Source of the DNA: Trabulsiella odontotermitis
Lineage (GTDB): Bacteria > Pseudomonadota > Gammaproteobacteria > Enterobacterales > Enterobacteriaceae
Assembly: GCF_030053895.1 (NCBI RefSeq)
Contig: NZ_CP125781.1
Location: 3,720,001 to 3,784,000, forward strand
Direction: 5' to 3'
Length of the DNA: 64,000 nt
The position numbers and the translations under genes were made by a program. Below the pieces are notes generated by a model that was given only the letters and a program-made list of their open reading frames with translations, ran no database searches and had not been told where the DNA came from. Shown here in pieces: positions 7,899-15,332 of the stretch (position 1 is its first letter; the number at the start of each line of letters is the position of its first letter).

Positions 7899-8792
7899 AT
7901 GCCGCCTCGCCGCTATAACCCTGAGCAACGACGTGACGCGCTGCTTGAACGCATCAATCGTGATATTCCCGCCGCTGTCGCCCTGGCCCTGCGTGAAGAT
8001 TTAGGGGGAGAGGTGGATGCCAGTAACGATATTACCGCGCAATTATTACCGGAAAACACGCCCGCGCATGCGGTGGTAATCACCCGTGAAGAGGGTATTT
8101 TCTGCGGCAAACGCTGGGTGGAAGAGGTCTTTCTCCAGCTGGCGGGGGGTGACGTCTCAATCATCTGGCATGTGGCGGACGGCGATCATATCACCGTCAA
8201 CCAGCCGCTGTTTGAGTTGCAAGGCCCGGCGCGCGTCCTGCTGACCGGCGAACGTACATCGCTCAATTTCGTCCAAACGCTCTCCGGCGTGGCCAGCGAG
8301 GTGCGCCGCTATGTCACCCTGCTGGAAGGCACTCATACTCAGTTGCTCGACACGCGAAAAACGCTGCCGGGACTGCGTACCGCGCTGAAATATGCCGTGC
8401 TGTGCGGCGGTGGCGCCAATCATCGTCTGGGGCTGTCCGATGCCTTCCTGATCAAAGAAAACCATATCATCGCTTCGGGATCTGTTCGTCAGGCTATTGA
8501 AAAAGCCTTCTGGTTACACCCGGATGTGCCGGTGGAAGTTGAAGTCGAAACGCTGGATGAACTGAACGATGCGCTGAAAGCGGGCGCGGATATCATCATG
8601 CTGGATAACTTCACCACTGAGCAGATGCGTGCCGCGGTGAAGCTGACCAACGGCCAGGCGCGCCTGGAAGTCTCCGGTAATGTGACCTTCGAAACGCTGC
8701 GAGAATTCGCTGAAACCGGCGTGGATTACATCTCCGTCGGCGCGCTGACCAAACACGTCCGCGCGCTTGATCTCTCCATGCGTTTTAAATAA
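7899..8792 (+). CDS. nadC: Nicotinate-nucleotide diphosphorylase (quinolinate phosphoribosyltransferase)
   Basis: 297 residues from the ATG at 7899, which has GGAG 9 nt upstream and gives the usual MPPRRYNP N-terminus; the open frame reaches back to 7857. It converts quinolinate and PRPP to nicotinate mononucleotide, CO2 and PPi in de novo NAD synthesis. Visible family motifs include the PRPP/quinolinate site LLDTRKTLPGLR, the GGGANHR stretch and the barrel segments VEVEVE and DIIMLDN. It is followed by a GC-rich hairpin and then ppdD. Confidence 0.97.
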   Translation: MPPRRYNPEQRRDALLERINRDIPAAVALALREDLGGEVDASNDITAQLLPENTPAHAVVITREEGIFCGKRWVEEVFLQLAGGDVSIIWHVADGDHITVNQPLFELQGPARVLLTGERTSLNFVQTLSGVASEVRRYVTLLEGTHTQLLDTRKTLPGLRTALKYAVLCGGGANHRLGLSDAFLIKENHIIASGSVRQAIEKAFWLHPDVPVEVEVETLDELNDALKAGADIIMLDNFTTEQMRAAVKLTNGQARLEVSGNVTFETLREFAETGVDYISVGALTKHVRALDLSMRFK

Positions 8793-8803
8793 GCCCTGCC
8801 ATC

Positions 8804-8832
8804 GCGTCCTCTCTCCGCCCGGGGGAGGACGC
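8804..8832 (+). terminator. GC-rich hairpin after nadC
   Basis: GCGTCCTC and GAGGACGC form an 8-bp outer stem with further C/G pairing inside (TCTCC/GGGG), 12 bp past the nadC stop. The downstream tract is mixed (TCGCGCCTTTCTT), so this is a plausible but imperfect terminator. Confidence 0.6.
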
Positions 8833-8983
8833 TCGCGCCTTTCTTCGATCCCCCTCGTATTTTTTCGCAACAATCCTGCACATACGTAAAAACGGCGGGA
8901 TCCGCTGTCCTGATTTTTCTTTTGCCCGTCGCACTGATGTTCTGTTGCTGACAGAGTGGCGACGACAAAAACAGGAGCAGCGT

Positions 8984-9421
8984 ATGAACAGACAACACGG
9001 ATTCACGTTAATTGAACTGATGGTGGTGATTGGCATTATTGCCATTCTCAGCGCCATCGGCATTCCGGCATACCAGAACTACCTGCGCAAGGCGGCGTTG
9101 ACCGACATGCTGCAGGTGTTTATCCCCTACCGTACCGCCATCGAGCTTTGCGCGCTTGATCACGGCGGCATTTCCGCCTGCAACGGCAGCACAAACGGTA
9201 TTCCCTCACCCGCCACCAGCCGCTATGTCTCTGCCATGAGCATTGCGCAGGGCGTCGTCACACTTAGCGGTCAGGAGAGCCTTAACGGCCTCACGGTGGT
9301 GATGACCCCGCTATGGGATAACGCCAACGGTATTACCGGCTGGCAACGCGTCTGCGAGGTACAGAACGACGGCGCGCTACAGCAGGCTTGTGAAGATGTT
9401 TTCCGGTTTGACGCGCAGTAA
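8984..9421 (+). CDS. ppdD: Type IV prepilin PpdD (major pilin-like)
   Basis: 145 residues from the ATG at 8984 (site AGGAGCAGCGT just before it); the open frame extends to 8945. The leader MNRQHG is followed by the methylated-phenylalanine core FTLIELMVVIGIIAILSAIG, the prepilin peptidase cleavage and N-methylation signature. Four cysteines in the mature part (CALDHGG, ACNG, RVCEVQ, QACEDVF) suggest disulfides. It is the structural subunit of an enterobacterial type IV pilus, transcribed with hofB and hofC. Confidence 0.94.
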   Translation: MNRQHGFTLIELMVVIGIIAILSAIGIPAYQNYLRKAALTDMLQVFIPYRTAIELCALDHGGISACNGSTNGIPSPATSRYVSAMSIAQGVVTLSGQESLNGLTVVMTPLWDNANGITGWQRVCEVQNDGALQQACEDVFRFDAQ

Positions 9422-9432
9422 AAGGAGTTGCT

Positions 9433-10818
9433 ATGAAACAGGAACAGCTGGACGCGCTGTGCAAACGTCACGATGCCGTGTTATTGAGCAGTAGCGAGCG
9501 AATGCTCAGCATCGCCGTGGTAGAAAACCCCTCGCCGGAACTGGTCGAAGCGCTGCGGTTCGCCACGCAAAAGCGAGTCGATATTGAATGCTGGAGCCAG
9601 GAACAAATGGATAAACATCTGCAAATGGCCTCGCAAACCCGACTCCCGGCGGTCACCGACGAGGGCGGAAATGCCGTTGAACTGATTAATCAGACGCTGG
9701 AACAGGCGCTGGTACAGCGGGCCTCTGATATTCACTTTGAACCAGACGACGACCATCTGCGCATTCGCCTGCGGGTTGACGGCGTACTGCATACGCTGCC
9801 GCGCGTTCCTGCCTCGCTAACGCCGACGCTCATCGCGCGCCTGAAAGTGCTGGGAAATCTGGACATTGCTGAGCGGCGTTTACCGCAGGACGGGCAATTT
9901 ACCGTGACGCTGTCCGGTAAGGCGCTCTCTTTTCGCATCGCGACGCTACCCTGCCGCAGTGGCGAAAAAATCGTGCTCCGTTTGTTGCATCGTCAGGAGC
10001 AGGCGCTGGATCTTCAGGCCTCCGGCATGTCGCCTGCGCAGTTGTCGCTGTTCACCCAGGCGCTGGAGAACCCACAAGGGTTAATCCTGGTAACCGGCCC
10101 CACGGGGAGCGGTAAAACCGTGACGCTGTACAGCGCGCTGCAACAGCGCAACACCCCGGACGTGAATATCTGTAGCGTCGAAGATCCTGTGGAAATCCCC
10201 ATCGCCGGGCTGAACCAGACGCAGATTAATCCGCGCGCGGGCCTGACGTTTCAGAGCGTGCTGCGCGCCCTGCTCCGTCAGGATCCGGACATCGTCATGG
10301 TAGGGGAAATCCGTGATGGCGAAACCGCAGAGATTGCCATCAACGCCGCGCAAACCGGGCATCTGGTACTGTCGACGCTGCATACTAACTCCACCAGCGA
10401 AACACTGATCCGCCTGCAGCAAATGGGCATCGCGCCGTGGATGATCTCATCAGCCCTGTTGCTGGTTGTGGCCCAACGTCTGGTCCGCAAGCTTTGCCCG
10501 CACTGCCGCGCGCCAGCACCCGATACTATCACGCTGCCCTCAGCGCTCTGGCCTCGTCCCCTTCCCCACTGGCGAGCGCCCGGCTGCGAACACTGCTACC
10601 ACGGCTACTATGGCCGGATGGCGCTGTTCGAGCTGTTGCCCGCCAGCCCTGAAATGCGCCAGTTGATTGCTACCGGCGCAACGGCGTCTGACATCGAACA
10701 GCAGGCACGCTGCGCAGGAATGACCACGCTATGGGAAAGCGGCTGTCAGGCGGTTGAGCAAGGGTTAACCTCCATGGAGGAACTGCTACGGGTGCTGGGC
10801 ATGTCGCATGCAGAATAA
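9433..10818 (+). CDS. hofB: Type IV pilus assembly ATPase HofB (PilB/GspE family)
   Basis: 461 residues. It has the GspE/PilB N2 region (ASDIHFEPDDD, about residues 98-107), Walker A GPTGSGKT at 222-229, the Asp and His boxes (IVMVGEIRDGETAEIA, HLVLSTLHTNS), and a four-cysteine zinc motif near the C-terminus (CPHC ... CEHC). It should power pilin polymerisation at the inner membrane with HofC and PpdD. The start lies 11 bp after ppdD with an AAAGGAG site, and its 3' end overlaps hofC by 11 bp. Confidence 0.94.
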   Translation: MKQEQLDALCKRHDAVLLSSSERMLSIAVVENPSPELVEALRFATQKRVDIECWSQEQMDKHLQMASQTRLPAVTDEGGNAVELINQTLEQALVQRASDIHFEPDDDHLRIRLRVDGVLHTLPRVPASLTPTLIARLKVLGNLDIAERRLPQDGQFTVTLSGKALSFRIATLPCRSGEKIVLRLLHRQEQALDLQASGMSPAQLSLFTQALENPQGLILVTGPTGSGKTVTLYSALQQRNTPDVNICSVEDPVEIPIAGLNQTQINPRAGLTFQSVLRALLRQDPDIVMVGEIRDGETAEIAINAAQTGHLVLSTLHTNSTSETLIRLQQMGIAPWMISSALLLVVAQRLVRKLCPHCRAPAPDTITLPSALWPRPLPHWRAPGCEHCYHGYYGRMALFELLPASPEMRQLIATGATASDIEQQARCAGMTTLWESGCQAVEQGLTSMEELLRVLGMSHAE

Positions 10819-12010
10819 CCTGCTCTGGCGGTGGCGTGGCCTCAATGCGGAAGGTGAAAGCGCCCATGGCACGCTATGGGCGGCGCACCGCACAGCAGTG
10901 TTGTTTCAGCTACAGGCGAGACAAATCACGCCACTGGACATCACGCGCTGTCGCGTGAACACGGCACACTGGAACGTACAGCGCAGCACGGAAATCGTCG
11001 CGCAACTGGCGACACTGTTGCAGGCGGGGCTTTCGTTGTCCGAAGGGCTGACATTGCTGGCAGAACAGCATTCCAGCGCGCAATGGCAGGCGCTGTTGTT
11101 CGCCCTGGCAGAGGAGTTACGCCAGGGCATCGCTTTCTCAGAGGCATTAAAACAGTGGCCAGCCGTATTCCCACCGCTGTTTGTGTCGATGATCCATACC
11201 GGTGAGCTAACCGGCAAACTGGATGTGTGCTGTCTGCATCTCGCCGCGCAACAGGAAGCGCAGCACCAGTTGGCAATGAAGGTTAAAAAAGCGCTGCGTT
11301 ATCCGTTGATTGTGTTGTCAGTCGCCTTGCTGGTGGTGATGGCGATGCTGTGGTTTGTACTGCCTGAATTTGCCGCTATCTACCAGACGTTTAATACGCC
11401 GCTACCTACGCTGACACGCGGCGTCATGGCGGCGGCGAATCTGTTACATCAGGGGCTGCTGCCGCTGCTGGCTTGCCTGTCAATCGCCTTCTTTCTGGCG
11501 AAGCGATATCGCCACCATGCCCGCTGGCAGCGTTTACGCCAGAAGCTAGTGCTGCGTGTTCCGGTGGCGGGCGCTCTGGCGCGCGGGCAAAAACTCAGTC
11601 AGATTTTTACTGTGCTGTCGCTGACGCAAAACGCCGGTATCGCGTTTTTGCAGGGGCTGGAGAGCGTTGAGGAGACGCTGGAAAATGGCTGGTGGCGGGA
11701 AATCATTCAGGATGCACGGCTGGCGATTACGCACGGTAGCCCTATCTGGCAGGCGCTCGAAGAAACGGGCGTGTTTACGCCGCTGTGCCTGCAACTGGTC
11801 AGAACAGGTGAGGCCTCGGGTTCGCTGGATCGCATGCTCGAAAACCTTTCTCGCTATCATCGCGAAAAAACAGAACAGCTGGCGGATGATCTGGCAACCT
11901 TACTGGAGCCCGCCATGCTGTTAGTGACAGGGATCATTATCGGCACGCTGGTGGTCGCCATGTATTTGCCCGTCTTCCATCTGGGGGATGCGATCAGCGG
12001 AATGGGCTAG
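10808..12010 (+). CDS. hofC: Type IV pilus platform protein HofC (PilC/GspF family)
   Basis: 400 residues with two repeated T2SSF domains (about 65-190 and 270-395) and three predicted membrane segments (near 167-190, 218-235 and the C-terminal LLVTGIIIGTLVVAMYLPVF). The repeats share the motif LxxGLxLxEGL / QNAGIAFLQGLE. It is the inner-membrane platform that couples HofB to the growing pilus. The start inside hofB points to translational coupling. No secretin, prepilin peptidase or minor pilin genes lie nearby. Confidence 0.93.
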   Translation: MQNNLLWRWRGLNAEGESAHGTLWAAHRTAVLFQLQARQITPLDITRCRVNTAHWNVQRSTEIVAQLATLLQAGLSLSEGLTLLAEQHSSAQWQALLFALAEELRQGIAFSEALKQWPAVFPPLFVSMIHTGELTGKLDVCCLHLAAQQEAQHQLAMKVKKALRYPLIVLSVALLVVMAMLWFVLPEFAAIYQTFNTPLPTLTRGVMAAANLLHQGLLPLLACLSIAFFLAKRYRHHARWQRLRQKLVLRVPVAGALARGQKLSQIFTVLSLTQNAGIAFLQGLESVEETLENGWWREIIQDARLAITHGSPIWQALEETGVFTPLCLQLVRTGEASGSLDRMLENLSRYHREKTEQLADDLATLLEPAMLLVTGIIIGTLVVAMYLPVFHLGDAISGMG

Positions 12011-12015
12011 AGAAA

Positions 12016-12038
12016 GGCTGGCGCAGAACACGCCAGCC
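12016..12038 (-). terminator. Hairpin between convergent hofC and guaC
   Basis: GGCTGGCG/CGCCAGCC is an 8-bp perfect stem with a 7-nt loop. On the minus strand it is followed by TTTCT, so it serves guaC best, though it could also help end hofC transcripts. Confidence 0.75.
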
Positions 12039-12045
12039 ATCACGC

Positions 12046-13089
12046 TTACAGGCTGTTGAACACGCGGTTCTCTTGCTCCTGAACGCGGATAAAGGTGGTG
12101 CGTTTGGTCAGTTCTTTCAGGCGGGAAGCCCCAACGTAAGTACAGGCAGAACGCAGGCCGCCGAGAATATCACGCGCGGTGTTTTCAACCGGACCACGCA
12201 GTGGCAGCTTCACAGTTTTGCCTTCTGCGGCACGGTACCCTGCCACGCCGCCAACGTGACGCTTCATCGCGGACTCAGAACTCATGCCGTAGAACAGCAT
12301 GAATTTCTCGCCATTTTCTTCAACGATGCTGCCGCCGCTCTCTTCATGACCCGCCAGCATGCCGCCGAGCATCACGAAGTCCGCACCGCCACCAAAGGCT
12401 TTCGCCACATCGCCTGGCATGGTGCAGCCGCCATCGCTGACGATCATGCCGCCCAGACCGTGCGCCGCATCAGCACATTCGATCACCGCAGAAAGTTGCG
12501 GATAACCCACGCCCGTTTTGACGCGTGTGGTACAGACCGAGCCCGGGCCGATGCCAACTTTGACGATGTCGGCGCCGGAAAGGATCAGTTCTTCACACAT
12601 TTCACCGGTCACCACATTGCCCGCGCAAATGGTTTTTGTCGGCCACGCCTGACGCGCTTTCGACACAAACTGCACGAAATGCTCGGAATAACCATTGGCG
12701 ACATCAATACAAATGAAGTTCAGCTGCGGGTTCTGATCGAGGATCTGCTGAGTCTTCTCGAAATCGGCATCGGAAGTCCCGGTGGAAACCATGACGTGTT
12801 TCAGCACCTTCTCTGAGGCTTCCTGAACAAACGCGTTCCACTCATCAACGCTATAGTGCTTATGCACTGCGGTCAGAATATCGAACTCCGCCAGCGCTGC
12901 GGCCATGGAAAAGGTGCCCACGGAATCCATGTTCGCCGCAATGATTGGCACGCCAGACCAGCGCTGACCAGAATGCTTAAAGGTAAATTCGCGTTCCAGC
13001 TCAACATCGGAACGGCTTTTGAGGGTAGAACGTTTCGGGCGGATGAGAACGTCTTTAAAACCCAATTTCAGATCTTCTTCAATACGCAT
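12046..13089 (-). CDS. guaC: GMP reductase
   Basis: 347 residues, the standard length for the tetrameric enteric enzyme. It reductively deaminates GMP to IMP with NADPH, allowing guanine nucleotides to be reused for adenine nucleotides. The catalytic cysteine is C186 in GPGSVCTTR; other conserved IMPDH/GMPR barrel motifs are ANMDSVGTF near residue 52 and DGGCTMPGDV, GADFVMLGGMLAGH. It is divergent from coaE and convergent with hofC. Confidence 0.97.
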   Translation of the reverse strand: MRIEEDLKLGFKDVLIRPKRSTLKSRSDVELEREFTFKHSGQRWSGVPIIAANMDSVGTFSMAAALAEFDILTAVHKHYSVDEWNAFVQEASEKVLKHVMVSTGTSDADFEKTQQILDQNPQLNFICIDVANGYSEHFVQFVSKARQAWPTKTICAGNVVTGEMCEELILSGADIVKVGIGPGSVCTTRVKTGVGYPQLSAVIECADAAHGLGGMIVSDGGCTMPGDVAKAFGGGADFVMLGGMLAGHEESGGSIVEENGEKFMLFYGMSSESAMKRHVGGVAGYRAAEGKTVKLPLRGPVENTARDILGGLRSACTYVGASRLKELTKRTTFIRVQEQENRVFNSL

Positions 13090-13145
13090 GTGCGGATTCC
13101 TGGGGTTAGAGGCAAAAATGAACTAAGCACAACTCCAGTGACGTT

Positions 13146-13173
13146 ATCATACGCAGTAATCAGGGCTTCGCAA
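13146..13173 (-). promoter_or_regulatory. Predicted guaC promoter
   Basis: On the minus strand TTGCGA (13173-13168) and TATGAT (13151-13146) are spaced 16 bp, about 55 bp upstream of the guaC ATG. Pattern match only. Confidence 0.45.
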
Positions 13174-13317
13174 GACTGCGATTTTCACTTTTTTTACGCT
13201 ACAATCCTATAAATTTACCTGGCGAAAGGCGTTGTTAACACTCGCCATCTGAGGTGAAGGCAGTATTCTTTTTAACCAATTGATTTGTCTGGTTTATTAA
13301 TCCAGTAAAAGGGCTTT

Positions 13318-13938
13318 ATGAAGTATACGGTAGCGTTAACCGGCGGCATCGGCAGTGGCAAAAGTACGGTTGCAGAGGCATTCTCTCGCCTCGGGGTTAA
13401 CGTTATTGATGCAGATATTATCGCCCGTCAGGTGGTTGAACCTGGAACGCCGGCGCTGAAAGCCATCGCCGAACACTTTGGTTCACACTTATTGACCGCC
13501 GAAGGTGCGCTTGACCGTCGTGCGTTGCGCGAGCGTGTATTTGCTCACCCGGACGATAAACGCTGGCTTAACGCACTGTTGCACCCACTGATTCAGCAGG
13601 AAACCCAGCGTCAGATTGAAAAAGCCACCTCGCCGTACGTGCTTTGGGTTGTTCCTCTTTTTGTTGAAAACCGGCTTTTTGATAAAGCTGACCGTGTTCT
13701 GGTGGTGGATGTCACGCCTGAGACACAGATTTTCCGCACCATGCAGCGCGATAATGTCACGCGCAAGCATGCGGAGCATATTCTTGCCGCTCAGGCCTCG
13801 CGTGAAGCGCGACTCGCCGCGGCCAACGATATTATTGATAACAATGGCGCACCAGATGCTATTGCATCGGATGTTGCCCGTCTGCATGCGCACTATTTGC
13901 AGTATGCGCGTCAGGCTGTTTTACAGGAAAAATCGTAA
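13318..13938 (+). CDS. coaE: Dephospho-CoA kinase
   Basis: 206 residues. It phosphorylates the 3'-OH of dephospho-CoA in the last step of coenzyme A synthesis. P-loop GGIGSGKST is at residues 9-17, followed by the substrate-binding DADIIARQVVEPG. It is the first gene of coaE-zapD-yacG; its stop overlaps the zapD ATG by one base (TAATG). Confidence 0.97.
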   Translation: MKYTVALTGGIGSGKSTVAEAFSRLGVNVIDADIIARQVVEPGTPALKAIAEHFGSHLLTAEGALDRRALRERVFAHPDDKRWLNALLHPLIQQETQRQIEKATSPYVLWVVPLFVENRLFDKADRVLVVDVTPETQIFRTMQRDNVTRKHAEHILAAQASREARLAAANDIIDNNGAPDAIASDVARLHAHYLQYARQAVLQEKS

Positions 13939-14681
13939 TGCACACCCACGTCCTTTTTGAACATCCTCTCAACGAAAAGATGCGTACCTGGCTGCGTATA
14001 GAATTTTTAATTCAGCAACTGGAAAGCAAACTGCCCATTGACGATCATGCCAGCGCACTGCATTTTTTCCGCAATGCCGGTGATCTGCTGGACGTCTTTG
14101 AGCGTGGCGAAGTCCGCACGGAACTGCTGAAAGAGATGGAGCGACAGCAGCGAAAACTGCAGGCATGGGTGGAAGTGCCCGGTGTGGATCAAAGCCGCAT
14201 TGAGGCGCTGCGCCAGCAGCTGAAAGCCAGCGGCGCGATTTTAATGTCCGCCCCCCGCATGGGGCAGATACTGCGTGAGGATCGGTTAATTGGCCTTGTG
14301 CGCCAGCGCCTGAGCATTCCTGGCGGCTGCTGCAGCTTCGATCTCCCGACGCTGCATATCTGGCTGCATACGTCGCAACAACTACGCGATACCCAGGTAC
14401 AGCGCTGGATGGACAGCCTGCAACCACTGAACCAGGCGCTGACGCTGATCCTCGATCTCATCCGTAATTCCGCCCCATTCCGCAAGCAAACCAGCCTCAA
14501 CGGTTTCTTTCAGGATAACGGCGACGATGCCGATCTTTTACGGCTGCAACTGGCGCTGGATGATCAGCTTTATCCGCAAATTTCCGGCCATAAGAGCCGT
14601 TTTGCGATTCGTTTTTTACCCCTGGACAGTGAAAATGGCCTCGTGCCTGAGCGTCTGGATTTTGAACTGGCCTGTTGCTAA
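13938..14681 (+). CDS. zapD: Cell division factor ZapD (FtsZ-bundling protein)
   Basis: 247 residues, equal to E. coli ZapD (YacF). The protein is soluble and mainly alpha-helical in its first half, with an EHPLNEKMRTWLRIEFL N-terminus typical of the family, and a beta-rich end. It cross-links FtsZ filaments by binding the FtsZ C-terminal tail. It is translationally coupled to coaE and followed by yacG after 9 bp. Confidence 0.95.
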   Translation: MHTHVLFEHPLNEKMRTWLRIEFLIQQLESKLPIDDHASALHFFRNAGDLLDVFERGEVRTELLKEMERQQRKLQAWVEVPGVDQSRIEALRQQLKASGAILMSAPRMGQILREDRLIGLVRQRLSIPGGCCSFDLPTLHIWLHTSQQLRDTQVQRWMDSLQPLNQALTLILDLIRNSAPFRKQTSLNGFFQDNGDDADLLRLQLALDDQLYPQISGHKSRFAIRFLPLDSENGLVPERLDFELACC

Positions 14682-14690
14682 GGAGCGAGC

Positions 14691-14885
14691 ATGTCTGAAG
14701 AAACTATCGTGAATTGCCCGACCTGCGGCAAAGCTGTTATCTGGAATGAACAGAGCACATTCCGCCCCTTCTGTTCCAAACGTTGTCAGTTAATTGATTT
14801 AGGCGAGTGGGCTGCGGAAGAGAAAAGGATCCCCAGCAGCGGGGACCTGTCTGAAAGCGATGACTGGAGCGAGCAGCAGAACTAA
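14691..14885 (+). CDS. yacG: DNA gyrase inhibitor YacG (zinc-binding)
   Basis: 64 residues with a four-cysteine zinc site: C9, C12 (NCPTCGK) and C28, C32 (FCSKRC). The C-terminal tail is acidic and probably disordered. YacG is known to bind GyrB and inhibit DNA binding by gyrase. The start follows AAGGAGCGAGC. Its TAA overlaps the stop of convergent mutT by 4 bp. Confidence 0.94.
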   Translation: MSEETIVNCPTCGKAVIWNEQSTFRPFCSKRCQLIDLGEWAAEEKRIPSSGDLSESDDWSEQQN

Positions 14886-15274
14886 GCCTGCGCGATCAAT
14901 TTTGCAATAACCGGTTCGTTGGCAGGCGGAAACGCGTCTGCCTGCAACGCCTTCTGCGCCACCCAGCGACCCGGTTGTCCCTCTTTCCCCCAGGGTTCGC
15001 CCAGCCAGTTTTCCACCAGCCAGAACCACAGCGTGATGTGTCTGTCAGGAAACTGATACTCCAGCTTATCAAAGAGCACCGGCGTCGCGGCATCAATGCC
15101 GACTTCTTCAGTCAGTTCGCGCACCACCGCCTGTTCCGGCGTTTCACCCTCTTCGATTTTACCGCCGGGAAACTCCCATTTGTTAGCCATGTGGGCATCT
15201 GCGGCACGCTGAGTAATGAATATTTCGCCCCGCGGGTTGCGAATGATCCCCACGGCAATTTGCAGTTTTTTCAT
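14882..15274 (-). CDS. mutT: 8-oxo-dGTP diphosphatase MutT
   Basis: 130 residues. The Nudix box runs from G38 to I60 with the required E44, R52, E53, E56, E57 and G59 (GX5EX7REUXEEXGU). It hydrolyses 8-oxo-dGTP to the monophosphate and prevents A:T to C:G transversions. It lies downstream of secA on the same strand with a hairpin terminator between, so it may rely partly on read-through or on its own promoter. Confidence 0.97.
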   Translation of the reverse strand: MKKLQIAVGIIRNPRGEIFITQRAADAHMANKWEFPGGKIEEGETPEQAVVRELTEEVGIDAATPVLFDKLEYQFPDRHITLWFWLVENWLGEPWGKEGQPGRWVAQKALQADAFPPANEPVIAKLIAQA

Positions 15275-15290
15275 ATCGTCTTTCCATAAA

Positions 15291-15314
15291 AAAGGCGCAG
15301 ATTTCTGCGCCTTT
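15291..15314 (-). terminator. Terminator between secA and mutT
   Basis: AAAGGCGCAG-ATTT-CTGCGCCTTT is a perfect 10-bp stem, flanked on the minus strand by TTTTTTATGG. It lies 19 bp past the secA stop and 17 bp before the mutT ATG. Confidence 0.85.
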
Positions 15315-15332
15315 GTGTTTTTATCAGAAACC

